A DNA stretch of 64,000 nt from Adiantum capillus-veneris (taxonomy: Eukaryota > Streptophyta > Polypodiopsida > Polypodiales > Pteridaceae), in contig CM043949.1 in assembly GCA_014529385.2 (NCBI GenBank), positions 143,478,242 through 143,542,241 on the forward strand, in the 5' to 3' direction. The position numbers and the translations under genes were made by a program. Below, piece after piece: positions 11,386 through 21,119 of the stretch (positions are counted from its first letter, which is position 1; each line of letters begins with the position of its first letter). The notes beneath the pieces are model-generated. The model worked only from the letters and a program-made list of their open reading frames with translations, was not told the origin of the DNA and did no database searches.

Positions 11386-11387
<2 letters not shown>
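11167..11387. other. GC-rich stretch with CAG/AGC-rich runs
   Basis: Rich in GCAGCAGG, GCGCGCA and CAGGCAG words; no credible gene. Possibly L1 5' UTR or older flanking DNA. Confidence 0.4.
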
Positions 11388-11420
<33 letters not shown>

Positions 11421-11626
11421 ATATTTGTACATATTCTCAATTTTAGCTTAGTTTTAGCTTTGTAGACTCAGACATCACTATGATGTTGAGTAGATCTTTT
11501 TTTTCTTCTGTGTCAATAGACGAGAGATGTATTACCAGATGTATAGTTTCTTGTCTCATGGGCCATTTTGGCTCTTTTGAGACGTTAATATATCTTTCTT
11601 TCTTTCTTTCTTTTTCTCTCTCTCAT
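11388..11626 (+). repeat. (CT)n plus hairpin unit, copy 2, ending in (TTTC)n
   Basis: Starts with a CT tract (11,388-11,418), continues T-rich, then has TGTCTCATGGGCC...GGCTC...GAGACGTTAATA followed by (TTTC)n. GTCTC and GAGAC form an outer stem and GGGCC/GGCTC an inner one. The arrangement matches the unit at 2,538-2,756, though spacer identity is low. Confidence 0.4.
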
Positions 11627-11739
11627 GCGCACTCTCGAATGGTGTCAGTCGCCAAAGTTGAGGGCACACCTTCAGCAACAAGTACTTCACCCAAGGGATC
11701 AACAACAGCCAGCGTTATTGTAAAAGGAGCACAGATCTG

Positions 11740-12265
11740 CCAGCGTTTTTGCATGCACCACGCAAGCGATGGAAATCTACGTTTTTCTGTCGCGGAGGAC
11801 CTCACCTCAACCTGCGTTTTTGCATTTACACCTAGTGTTTTTTATCAAGGCTGCCATCGCTACTGTTTTTGGGCAATTTCATCGCAAAAAACATCCTCCT
11901 TCCATTAACGTTGTTGGCTGCCATCTGCGTTTTTGGACAGCTGCTGCGTTTTTGCAGAAGAGGGGGCAGCGCTCAGCTTTGCTCCACCAGATCTTGCCTA
12001 TGACACACGGCCTTGCATCTGTTGCATTGCCAGTCAAATTCCTCTTCAGATCTTCAGATTTCAGCCAGCAATACCTGCTGTTTTCTCTGTTTTCAGCCCA
12101 CCTGGGGTTGTGCCAGGGATTCACCATCCTTCTGCATACCCTTTGCACCGCTCCGGACCATGTCGGGAGCGTACGAGCACGCTGAAAATCGCTGGACAGC
12201 AGCGTTTTTATGACCTCACAGTTGCGTTTTTGGGTGGACAGCAACCTCTTGACGTGTGTTTTTCA
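11740..12265 (+). repeat. Leader region with recurrent GCGTTTTTG words
   Basis: The word (C/T)GTTTTT, most often inside TGCGTTTTTG, recurs about ten times (near 11742, 11778, 11812, 11836, 11862, 11925, 11944, 12202, 12222 and 12256), irregularly spaced. There is no sustained frame. The region lies immediately 5' of the gag-like DNA of gypsy element A and may be its 5' leader. Confidence 0.45.
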
Positions 12266-12502
12266 CAAAGGAAGAAGTTACCTCCTACTAGGACACCATC
12301 CGGTGGTGGTCCATACGGTCTCTCAGTGACTGCTGCAGTACACGGTATCTTTGACATGGGCTTGGTCATCTACAGGCGTACGATCCTTGGGAGATCCATT
12401 CATTCCAGCCATCATTCGGCGGTTGCGCACTCCAGAGGGGGTGATGACTCGTGGTTTGCTATGGACACACCTATGCACTCATAAGAGGAGTTCACACGAG
12501 AT

Positions 12503-14375
12503 ATGGCCATGCTCATGGCATATGGGATTCCGGCATTCCCAAAGAGGACACCACCATCTTGGGTGGACAGACACTTACCACTAGACCTCGACAAGTTAGA
12601 TCACTTGCTTACACAAGAGCATCTACAAGGACTTAGGGAGAGGATCTTGGATCTCTTCTTGAACAAGTTCATTGCTTGGATCTACACTCTGGAGTGGGAA
12701 TTCAGTGCTTTGGACTCTCTTGGAGAGTTTACCCGCAAGATGCGGGAGATCAAGCATCATTACGCGACTACATCCGAAGTCACCCGGAGCTTGGCTTGGA
12801 TGGTAGTGCAGTTGCTTCTTCTACACTCCTGATCATTTGGATTGCTACCTTCAGAGTTGCTTACACTCACCAAGTGTGAACCCACGACCAACTGTAACTG
12901 TCTTTTCGCATAGAGTGACACTGTAGCCTAGCTACAACTCCAAAACAGGTTCCTCCAATCCTTGAACAGCTGGTTAGGACGCCTATTCCACAGGCTTTTC
13001 CAGTTCAGCCCGCCACCTTTCAGAGCCCGCATGCTGTCTTGAATGGACAGGGAACTGGTTACCAGGCAATGCATCAAGTTTTTCCACCACCCAAGGTACA
13101 TCCTGGGTATTTCGGGGTGGATCTGTGTTCCAGAGTATGGCTGGTTATGCGCCTGGAAGCCAGCCGTACATGCCAGGAACAATGTTTGGGGGTATGCAAG
13201 GCATGATGCCAAACCCCATGTATGGTAACATCGGCATGCAGCAAGGTTTTCAGAGCAACCAGGGCCAGTTTGGGGTGCCACAGGGTCATTTTGACACAGC
13301 TAGTTTTTCTGGATAGCACCCAGATATGGCACCTATAATGCAAAATGTTAATGGCCAAGATACACCGATGATTCCTACTACAATGCCCATGTTGCAGACA
13401 ATTCCTTGTGACAATTTGGGGGCACTGGAAAAGCCGAAAGCTTACAAAGAAGGTGCTGCAGCTGTAAAGTTTAGCACTTTCAGCTTCGAGGATAAGGCAA
13501 AGGCTCTTACTTTCCTCGAGCAGTTTGATACAGCTTATGCAGGAGGGAATTTTACAGAGGCCTCTAAAGTCAGGAAAGCTGCCACTTTCTTGAAAGACAA
13601 TGCGCTTACATGGTGGACGACATTGTTAATGCAAGGACAGGCACCCACCACTTGGGTATACTTCAAGCAAATGTTTGCATCTGCTTGGCTATCAAATGAA
13701 TTTGAAGACGACGTCATGACAAATTGGCACCAGCTTACCTCGACTACGTGCAAGAGCTTGCTGGAGTACAATCGGAGGTTTTGTAAAGCGTCTCAGTAAC
13801 CTCCTACAGATTTGTGCCATTGACAAAGCAGATAGAGAAGTATTGTTGTGGGCTACCTAAAGGGCTTCGAGACTATTTACCAAGAACAGAGTGGCTACCC
13901 TCACCCAGCTCATGGAAGCTACTAACACTAGTCTTGCCTTGTTGAAAGGAGAGGACAGTGGGTTTCCGAGCAACGAGAAAGGGGGGCAGCAGAAGAAAAA
14001 TTCAACGAAGAAGCCCTTTGTGAAAACGGCTCGTGAAACGTCACAGGGGTCTGAAAAGGCCAACAAAGATAAGGACTCAGCCGAGACTTCTAGAGCGCAG
14101 GCAAAGAAACAGAAAAGGAAACCTTTTGTGCATAAGTCACTCGAGGAAAAGAAGGTCTTACTGGCTGATAACAAATGCTTTATATGCGAGCAGCCTGGTC
14201 ACTTTGCTACCAATTGTCCACAAAGGAAAAGACCAGCTGACTCAGATGATAAAGAGGACCAGAAAGGCAAGAAGCCTAAACCCATGGCAGGTTTGGTGCC
14301 AAATATGGTGGGTGACATGCCTAGTACAGATACCAGCAAGTTATGCAGAGCATGGGATAAAGTTAGAGACTAGAC
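12503..14375 (+). pseudogene. Gypsy A gag (capsid and CCHC nucleocapsid), broken
   Basis: Pieces in different frames make up the gag: a charged N-terminal block (12,503-12,832), a Gly/Met/Gln-rich linker (13,125-13,316), then the capsid core (13,326-13,799) with FEDKAKALTFLEQFDTAY and FLKDNALTWWTTLL, the typical 'WW' helix of gypsy capsids. The nucleocapsid has a Lys-rich stretch and the knuckle CFICEQPGHFATNC near 14,180. It is broken by a TAG at 13,314, by frameshifts near 12,830 and 13,800-13,890, and by a stop at 14,373. In functional elements the product forms the virus-like particle that packages element RNA. Confidence 0.75.
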
Positions 14376-15621
14376 GGCACTCATCTTCTTTGATCAAGGT
14401 GGTTAGCGATGAAGCTGGGCATAAGAGCTGAAGAGATGGGGTACACGACAGAGGCAGGGTTGGCATGTCCTGGCCACTCAGTGTGTTACTCCCATTATTG
14501 GAAAGCTGCGTCTGCATATTCAGTCATATGTAGACACAGAAGAATTTTATATCATGCCATTGGAAGCGTGCGATGCACTCTTGGAATTCCGTGGATGTTC
14601 AGAGTACATGGCGTGCTGGATGCCTTTAGCAAGATTATCACCCTTCAGCATAGGGGCAAAACTCATGTTTTGGATGTAAAGCTCAAAGGGGAGTCTGTCC
14701 CTATTGTATCTGCTACGGCTATCACTTCTGTAATAAAGAGTCATCTTTCTGTGTACTTGATTTTTGCACGTGATCTCTCAGATAATTGTCAGTCAAATTT
14801 TTATGTGTTAGATAAAGAAAGGTCAACATTTTTGCAAGAGTTTAGTGACTGTTTTTCTGATTCATTACTGTCGCAATTGCCGCCAGAGAGACCTGAGGAC
14901 CATCGGATAGATTTGCTGCCAGGGTGTAGCCCACCAAATAGACCTCCCTACAGGGTTAGTGCGGCGCAGCAAAAAGAGATTATGGGCCAGGTTGAGGAGT
15001 TATTAGAGAAGATGCTGATCCAGCATAGTTCTTCACCCTTTTGCTCCCCAATGCTCCTAGTACAAAAAAAGGATGGCTCACGGTGCATGTGTATTGATTA
15101 CCGTGCGTTGAACAAGAATACCATCAAGAATAGGTTTCCAATTCCAAGGATTGATGATATTCTCGATCGTTTAGAGGGTGCTGCAATTTTAAGCAGGATA
15201 GACCTTAAGAGTGGGTACCATCAAATTCGTATAAGGCAAGAGAATGTGCACAAGACTGCGTTTAGAATGACATTTGGTCTTTATGAGTTCCTAGTGATGC
15301 CGTTTGGTCTAACAAATGCTCCTGCCACGTTCAACAGGATGATGGACCGGATTTTCCGCTCACATCAATAGTTTGTTGAGACATTCTTCGATGACATGAT
15401 AGTCTATTCAAAGAATGAAGAGGAGCATAGGCGTCACTTGACCATTCTGTTTGAAGAGTTGCGCAATCACACGTTACTTGTCAATCCTAAGAAAAGTGCA
15501 TTCTTCTTGGAAGAGATCCACTTTCTTGGCCACATAGTCTCAAAGGATGGTGCCTGAATAAATCCCGCAAAGGTTGAAGCTATTAAGACATGGCCAGACT
15601 TGAAGACTGTGCACGATGTCA
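14343..15621 (+). pseudogene. Gypsy A pol, first half: protease and reverse transcriptase
   Basis: The protease begins near 14,370 with [10 protein letters not shown], where Gln stands between the catalytic Asp and Gly. The related element B has FFDGGAK there. After several shifts, the RT runs in one frame from 14,409 to 15,371. It contains [26 protein letters not shown]-type sequence ([20 protein letters not shown]), [14 protein letters not shown] and [16 protein letters not shown] follows and the frame resumes with the catalytic box FFDDMIVYSK and FLGHIVSKDG. The reading stops at the copia insertion inside the segment linking RT to RNase H. Confidence 0.8.
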
Positions 15622-15626
15622 GAAGC
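15622..15626 (+). other. Target-site duplication GAAGC, left copy
   Basis: GAAGC immediately precedes the 5' LTR and recurs at 21,115-21,119 immediately after the 3' LTR. Five bp is the usual size for Ty1/copia. Confidence 0.9.
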
Positions 15627-15818
15627 TGTTGGGGTATAAAGCCCAATGTGGTCGCCCAGGTAAGTGGGCGGGCCGCCAGGTATGTACACATATTCTTTTG
15701 TAAAAACCTAATAAGAACTCAATATGCTCTACACATTACAGTAGAGCGAGTTCACCATATCGTCGTGCTCTTCTTCTGACACTCTCTCTCGCGTCGCACT
15801 TCCGCTCGTACTCCTTCA
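15627..15818 (+). repeat. 5' LTR of copia copy 1
   Basis: 192 bp, TG...CA. TATAAA lies only 9 bp from the left end, and the segment CCAATGTGGT at 15,643-15,652 is complementary to a hairpin loop near the 3' end of the element. Confidence 0.95.
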
Positions 15819-15820
15819 AC

Positions 15821-15832
15821 TGGTATCAGAGC
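15821..15832 (+). promoter_or_regulatory. Primer-binding site (tRNA-iMet type)
   Basis: TGGTATCAGAGC two bases after the LTR. This is the standard complement of the 3' end of plant initiator tRNA-Met, used to start minus-strand DNA synthesis. Confidence 0.9.
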
Positions 15833-16852
15833 TCAGATCGAGGCTCGGGGCAGCACTGCAGGAGGCTAGAGTCACCAGCTCAGATTGGAGTGAAATTCGA
15901 CAGGCGAATTTCATTCTGAGGTCATCTCGGCCACCGTTCGGCTTCGACAAAGGTCTGCGCAAGCCATTTTCGACTACGTGGTCTCAGCGGGTGCAGATCC
16001 GACTCTGCAAATTTGGGGTTTTCGGCCTACGACTGCAGGTGCTGAGGATATCGACACTCCCAGAGTGCTGATTTGTGGTTGTCTACACATCGAAGGACGG
16101 CTCACAGTTCTTGGAGGCGTGTCACATATGACACGGGCGCATCTACACACAGACTGTAGGCGACATCCACTGGTTCATTAGGTAGCTTGTGTTTGCTGCT
16201 TGATATTCCAGATTTCATCCTGACATTGCAGGTACTTCCACATGGGATGTATTGTCAGAGATGATGTATGTCTGTTAAGGGTTTGCTGGCTGTGAGTCAC
16301 GCAGCAAACAACCGCCGCAGCGGTTACAGCATATAGTTGGAAATTTGTGGATGTATGACTTTGTGGGAAGTCTATGTACTGTCAGATTTACTGCAGCCTT
16401 TGTTGAGGGTCGAGTGAGGTCTTATTGAGCTGGGGGATTCTCGAATGTTGAGATCCTTTCGGTGATACAGGTCTTGGAGCAATCCCTCGAGCACCCTTAG
16501 ATAGGTAGCTAGGATATATTGACTGTGAGTTAGACAGTTGGGATTGCATCTTTGCTTTACTGCCGTTGAGGCATTGTCACAGTCTATGCTTACAGGACAG
16601 TCAGAGACAGTACAGGTGCAGGACAGGTTTACCCACAGCTTACAGTGTTAGAGAGACAGTTGTTTTTTGAGCTGTTTTTTGGTCTGTTTATAGTACACCA
16701 GAGCCATTTTACAAAGGAGACTCTGACAAAATTTCTGCAAAATCTGAAGCTTTCTTGGTTCATTTGACAGGTTGATATTGGTTCAGAGGTCAGTTTACAG
16801 GGGAAACTCTGCCGAATTTTTCCAGGAAAGTAAACTACTGTGAAGCGTAGCT
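15833..16852 (+). other. Copia copy 1 leader
   Basis: Untranslated leader of about 1 kb between primer site and gag-pol ATG, rich in ACAG words in its second half. It contains short upstream ORFs only. Most of it is also present in copy 2, in inverse orientation, up to the point corresponding to about 15,910. Confidence 0.7.
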
Positions 16853-19800
16853 ATGGCTGGATCACAGGACACTGCTCTTTACAATATCAAGAAGCTAGAT
16901 GGAACCAATTTCCCATTGTGGAAGAAGCAGATTTGGCACGTGTTGGTACAAAAGAAGCAAATAAAACCTATAAAGCTCAAGGGGATAAAACCAGAAGATA
17001 TGGACGAAGATGAATGGAGCGAAATGGATGAATTGGCACTTTCTACCAACATGCTGACTTTGGCAGAAAGCGTTTACTTCAATGTAGCAGACGAGATGTC
17101 GGCTTATCAAGCATGGTTAAAGCTGAGTGATCTTTATGAGAAGCAGAGTGCAGCTTCACAGGTATACTGGCTTAAGAAGCTTGTTGACTTGAAGATGAAA
17201 GAAGGGACACCTATGTCCAATCATCTGAATGAATTCAACACAATCTATAGTCAATTGTCAGCTCAAGGTGTCAAGTTTGATGAACCTGTTAGAGCTATGT
17301 TCCTGTTGATCACATTGCCGGAAAGTTGGGACACTTTTTGCACAGCTTTGAGTAATTCTGCACCTCTAGATGTTTTGAACATAGCAGGTGTAGAAGGAAG
17401 TCTGCTTACTGAAGAAACCAACAGAAAGACAATGGACAAAGGCAAAGGAACCGCCTTAGTTGTCAGGGGAAGGACCAAAGAAAAGTACAAAGGTGGAAAG
17501 AGGAATCAGTCTCGTAGCAAGTCCCGCAGTGCTAAAGGCAAGAGTGACATAGAATTCTACCATTGTGGCAAGAAGGGTCACATGAAAAGAGACTGCAGAG
17601 AATGGAAAGCAGAAAAAGGCAAAGAGAAAGCTGAAGACCATGGTGAGAAGAACAAGTCCTCAGTGAAGATTCAAGAAATAAATGTGACAAACACTGTTGC
17701 AGAGGATGACAGTCTAGTGTCAGGAGACATCTACTTCTTGAAGAATACAATGGACTCAGCTCTTCTTACAGCATCTGATGGAAATGCACTGAGTGACTGG
17801 ATTATAGACTCAGGGGCATCACTTCATGTGTCTCCAAACAAGGAGTGGTTTACCTCTTATGTGACCACTAAAGATCACGTTCGGCTAGGCAATGGGCAGA
17901 CATGTGAGATCTTAGGTGTTGGAGATGTTCAATTGAAGTTTCAGAATGGCTCTTCTTTCACGCTGAAGAATGTGAGACATGTTCCCGCAATTACAAAGAG
18001 CTTGATCAGCAAAGGTTTACTTGATAATGCTGGCTACGTCACCACTTTTGGACAGAACATGTGGAAGATATCCAAGGGTTCTATGACAGTAGCACATGGA
18101 GTAAAGTCTGGAGGACTTTACATGATTTATGTATCAAATGTCTCTAAAAATGTAATCAATGTAACCGAGCAGCCGAACGTTTCTTTGTGGCATAGCCGGT
18201 TAGGAAATATGTCCAAGAAGGGAATGGAAATCTTGTCTCGTTCTGGTTATTTGCCTGGCTTTTCATTTAATGATTTTGAATTCTGTGAACATTGTCTGTA
18301 TGGTAAGCAAACACAGCAACCACATAAGCATAGAAGCAGTAGAAGAGATACACAGTTGGCACTTGTTCATAGTGATTTGTGTGGACCTATGCCTAACCTA
18401 TCTCTAGGGGGAGCTTCTTACTTTATGACATTTATAGATGATTACTCGAGGAAAGTATGGGTTTGCTTTCTCAAGCACAAGGATGAAGCGTTTAGTGTTT
18501 TCAAAACGTTTGTGACACTTGTGGAGAATCAGAGTGGCAAGAAGCTTAAATGCTTACGCACTGACAATGGTGGAGAGTATGTTTCAAAGGCCTTTCAGGA
18601 CTTTTGTGAGTCAAAAGGTATAAAACGTGAACTTACTACTCCTTACAATCCTCCTCAAAATGGTGTTGCTGAGAGGATGAATAGGACCATACAAGAGAAG
18701 GTCAGAAGTATGTTGTCTAATGCACAGCTGCCAAATGGGTTTTGGGCTGAAGCTGTATCAACAGCTGTTCATCTTGTAAATAGATCTCCTAGCAAGGTTT
18801 TGCAGAAGGACTCAGTGCCAGAGATGGTATGGTCAGGCAAAATGCCCTCATACAAGCATCTCAGAGTCTTTGGCTGTGAGGCATATACTCACGTTCCAAA
18901 GGAATTTAGGAACAAACTTGAGCCAAAGAGTAGAAAGTGCATCTTTCTAGGCTATGGTAATTCTGGTGAGATGGGGTACAGACTTTGGGATCCCGAATCC
19001 AGAAAGGTTGTCCGCAGCAATGATGTTCACTTTAATGAATCCAAATATCATTCTAAACCAGAGAGGGTTGAGGAGATTAGAAGAGTTGTCTTCCAAGAAG
19101 ATGGACCTGCACGTGCAAGACAAAATGCCAGGGCTCAAGAGCAGCAAGGACAGGATAGAGTGGAACCACAGGTTGTGGCTAAGCCTGAGCCACCTATTGT
19201 GCGTAGATCTGGACGTGTCACGCGACCTCCTGATAGGTTTGTTCCATCTATGAATTATGTCATGTTGACTGATTGCAATGAGCCTTCATGTTACAAGGAA
19301 GCAGTGCAAATGAAGGACTCCGGGAATTGGCAATTGGCCATGCAGTCAGAGATGACAGCTCTGCATAAAAACCAGACATGGAAGCTAGTTAAATTACCAC
19401 GGGGCAAAAAGGCTCTACCCTGTAAATGGGTTTACAGGTATAAGATCACCGCTCATGATAGTCAGCCAAAGTACAAAGCAAGGCTTGTTGCCAAGGGCTT
19501 TAAGCAAGAACAAGGCATTGACTTTGATGAAGTCTTCTCTCCGGTGGTCAAGATGACTACATTGAGATGCTTTCTTGCATTGGTTGCCATATTAGATTTG
19601 GTGTTGCACCAAATGGATGTCAAGACAGCGTTCTTGCATAGTGATTTAGATGTGGAAATTTACATGCAGCAGCCAGAAGGGTTTGTTGAGAAAGGCAAAG
19701 AAGATTGGGTATGCCAGTTGTTCAAGAGTCTTTATGGCTTAAAACAATCACCGAGGGCATGGTACCATAAATTCCACAAGTTTATGCTTTCTCAAGGCTA

Positions 19801-20833
19801 CAAACGTAGTGAGTTCGATCACTGTCTATATACAAAGAAGGCTAAGGATGGTAGTTGGCTGATCCTTATTTTGTATGTGGATGACATGTTGATTGCTGGC
19901 AAGCACTTGGAAGAAATTTCAGCTTTGAAGTCAAAGATGGCAAAATCGTTTGACATGAAAGACATGGGTGACGCAAGTCATATACTTGGTATGCGCATTG
20001 AGAGAGACAGATCAAAGAAGTTGATTTGGTTATCTCAAACAGAGTATATTGACAAGGTTTTGCAACGTTTCAATATGGAGAAGGGAAAGGCACTGAGTGT
20101 TCCATTGCCACCATATGTGAAACTTAGCAAACAAGATTGTCCTGTGTCTGAGGAAGAACAGGCTGAAATGGATAAGATTCCATATGCGTCTGCAGTGGGT
20201 AGTTTGATGTATGTAATGATTGCTACTCGCCCAGACATTGCATTTGCAGTGGGAGTAGTAAGTCGATACATGTCAAACCCAGGCAAGAAACATTGGGAGG
20301 CAGTGAAAGGAATATTGAGATACCTGAAAGCTACAAAGAGTATGCGTATATGCTATGGGAGTCAGGAGCTAAGTGTAAAGGGTTTTACAGACTCAGATTA
20401 TGCAGGTGACTTAGACAACCGAAGGTCTACGTCAGGGTATGTCCTTACATTGGCTGGTGGAGCAGTATCATGGTGTTCTAGATTACAAGATTGTGTTACT
20501 CGGTCTACTACAGAGGCTGAATATGTTGCAGCATCAGAGGCATGCAAAGAATCAATTTGGCTTAATCGATTAGTAACAGATTTGGGAATCAAAGAAGAGA
20601 TGCCTGTGTTATATTGTGATAGTCAAAGTGCTATACAATTGGCTCGCAATCCAGTTTATCACTCAAAGACAAAGCATGTGGATGTGAAGTATCATTTCAT
20701 CAGGGAAATGCTCGAGGATAAGCAACTTCAGCTTGTCAAAGTTCACACCACAGAAAATCCTGCTGATCTACTTACAAAAGGACTTCCCTCAGAGAGCTTT
20801 GCGCATTTTCGCAAGCAGTTAGGTGTAGGGTAG
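16853..20833 (+). CDS. Ty1/copia gag-pol polyprotein, uninterrupted
   Basis: Single 1326-codon ORF. Order: gag with the UBN2-like capsid (about 60-200); nucleocapsid knuckle at 236-249; protease with WIIDSGASLHVSP near 316; pre-integrase zinc-binding segment (WHSRLGN...CEHCLYGK, about 445-480); integrase core with HSDLCGP near 506, RTDNGGEY and NGVAERMNRT; RT with FDEVFSPVVKMTT, QMDVKTAFLH and the catalytic ILYVDDMLIAG near 1007; RNase H with FTDSDYAGD near 1177, TTEAEYVA and KTKHVDVKYH. The ATG is supported by the identical start in copy 2. One oddity is that the knuckle reads FYHCGKKGHMKRDC, with Phe in place of the first zinc-binding Cys, while decayed copy 2 retains CYHC. RNA binding may therefore be weakened despite the open frame. 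Confidence 0.97.
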   Translation: MAGSQDTALYNIKKLDGTNFPLWKKQIWHVLVQKKQIKPIKLKGIKPEDMDEDEWSEMDELALSTNMLTLAESVYFNVADEMSAYQAWLKLSDLYEKQSAASQVYWLKKLVDLKMKEGTPMSNHLNEFNTIYSQLSAQGVKFDEPVRAMFLLITLPESWDTFCTALSNSAPLDVLNIAGVEGSLLTEETNRKTMDKGKGTALVVRGRTKEKYKGGKRNQSRSKSRSAKGKSDIEFYHCGKKGHMKRDCREWKAEKGKEKAEDHGEKNKSSVKIQEINVTNTVAEDDSLVSGDIYFLKNTMDSALLTASDGNALSDWIIDSGASLHVSPNKEWFTSYVTTKDHVRLGNGQTCEILGVGDVQLKFQNGSSFTLKNVRHVPAITKSLISKGLLDNAGYVTTFGQNMWKISKGSMTVAHGVKSGGLYMIYVSNVSKNVINVTEQPNVSLWHSRLGNMSKKGMEILSRSGYLPGFSFNDFEFCEHCLYGKQTQQPHKHRSSRRDTQLALVHSDLCGPMPNLSLGGASYFMTFIDDYSRKVWVCFLKHKDEAFSVFKTFVTLVENQSGKKLKCLRTDNGGEYVSKAFQDFCESKGIKRELTTPYNPPQNGVAERMNRTIQEKVRSMLSNAQLPNGFWAEAVSTAVHLVNRSPSKVLQKDSVPEMVWSGKMPSYKHLRVFGCEAYTHVPKEFRNKLEPKSRKCIFLGYGNSGEMGYRLWDPESRKVVRSNDVHFNESKYHSKPERVEEIRRVVFQEDGPARARQNARAQEQQGQDRVEPQVVAKPEPPIVRRSGRVTRPPDRFVPSMNYVMLTDCNEPSCYKEAVQMKDSGNWQLAMQSEMTALHKNQTWKLVKLPRGKKALPCKWVYRYKITAHDSQPKYKARLVAKGFKQEQGIDFDEVFSPVVKMTTLRCFLALVAILDLVLHQMDVKTAFLHSDLDVEIYMQQPEGFVEKGKEDWVCQLFKSLYGLKQSPRAWYHKFHKFMLSQGYKRSEFDHCLYTKKAKDGSWLILILYVDDMLIAGKHLEEISALKSKMAKSFDMKDMGDASHILGMRIERDRSKKLIWLSQTEYIDKVLQRFNMEKGKALSVPLPPYVKLSKQDCPVSEEEQAEMDKIPYASAVGSLMYVMIATRPDIAFAVGVVSRYMSNPGKKHWEAVKGILRYLKATKSMRICYGSQELSVKGFTDSDYAGDLDNRRSTSGYVLTLAGGAVSWCSRLQDCVTRSTTEAEYVAASEACKESIWLNRLVTDLGIKEEMPVLYCDSQSAIQLARNPVYHSKTKHVDVKYHFIREMLEDKQLQLVKVHTTENPADLLTKGLPSESFAHFRKQLGVG

Positions 20834-20886
20834 TACATCACTTCTCTACATCTCTTGTATATTAGCTTGTATAGTAGCTTCTCTCA

Positions 20887-20922
20887 CACTTAAAGTACCA
20901 CATTGGACTTTAAGTGGGAGGT
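20887..20922 (+). promoter_or_regulatory. 3' hairpin and polypurine tract of copia copy 1
   Basis: CACTTAAAGT (20,887-20,896) and ACTTTAAGTG (20,907-20,916) are a perfect 10 bp inverted repeat with loop ACCACATTGG. The purine-rich AAGTGGGAGG runs from the second arm to the LTR edge and is the likely plus-strand primer. The same structure with one extra A in the first arm is kept in copy 2. Confidence 0.75.
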
Positions 20923-21114
20923 TGTTGGGGTATAAAGCCCAATGTGGTCGCCCAGGTAAGTGGGCGGGCCGCCAGGTATGTACACATATTCTTTTGTAAA
21001 AACCTAATAAGAACTCACTATGCTCTACACATTACAGTAGAGCGAGTTCACCATATCGTCGTGCTCTTCTTCTGGCACTCTCTCTCGCGTCGCACTTCCG
21101 CTCGTACTCCTTCA
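20923..21114 (+). repeat. 3' LTR of copia copy 1
   Basis: 192 bp, two differences from the 5' LTR. Followed directly by the right GAAGC duplication at 21,115-21,119. Confidence 0.95.
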
Positions 21115-21119
21115 GAAGC

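Larger units (their letters stand above)
15627..21114 (+). mobile_element. Complete Ty1/copia retrotransposon (copy 1)
   Basis: 5488 bp element with 192 bp LTRs (15,627-15,818 and 20,923-21,114) that begin TGTTGGGG and end CTCCTTCA and differ at only two positions (CAATATG/CACTATG and TGACAC/TGGCAC). The tRNA-iMet primer site TGGTATCAGAGC lies at 15,821-15,832. A 1.0 kb leader, one uninterrupted gag-pol ORF and a purine-rich tract before the 3' LTR complete the element. GAAGC duplications flank it. Near-identical LTRs indicate a recent insertion, later than the decay-prone gypsy A that it splits. Confidence 0.97.

Noticed and set aside
15821-15832. tRNA-Met gene fragment
   Set aside because: TGGTATCAGAGC here and at 23,577 is an LTR primer-binding site; no tRNA cloverleaf surrounds it.
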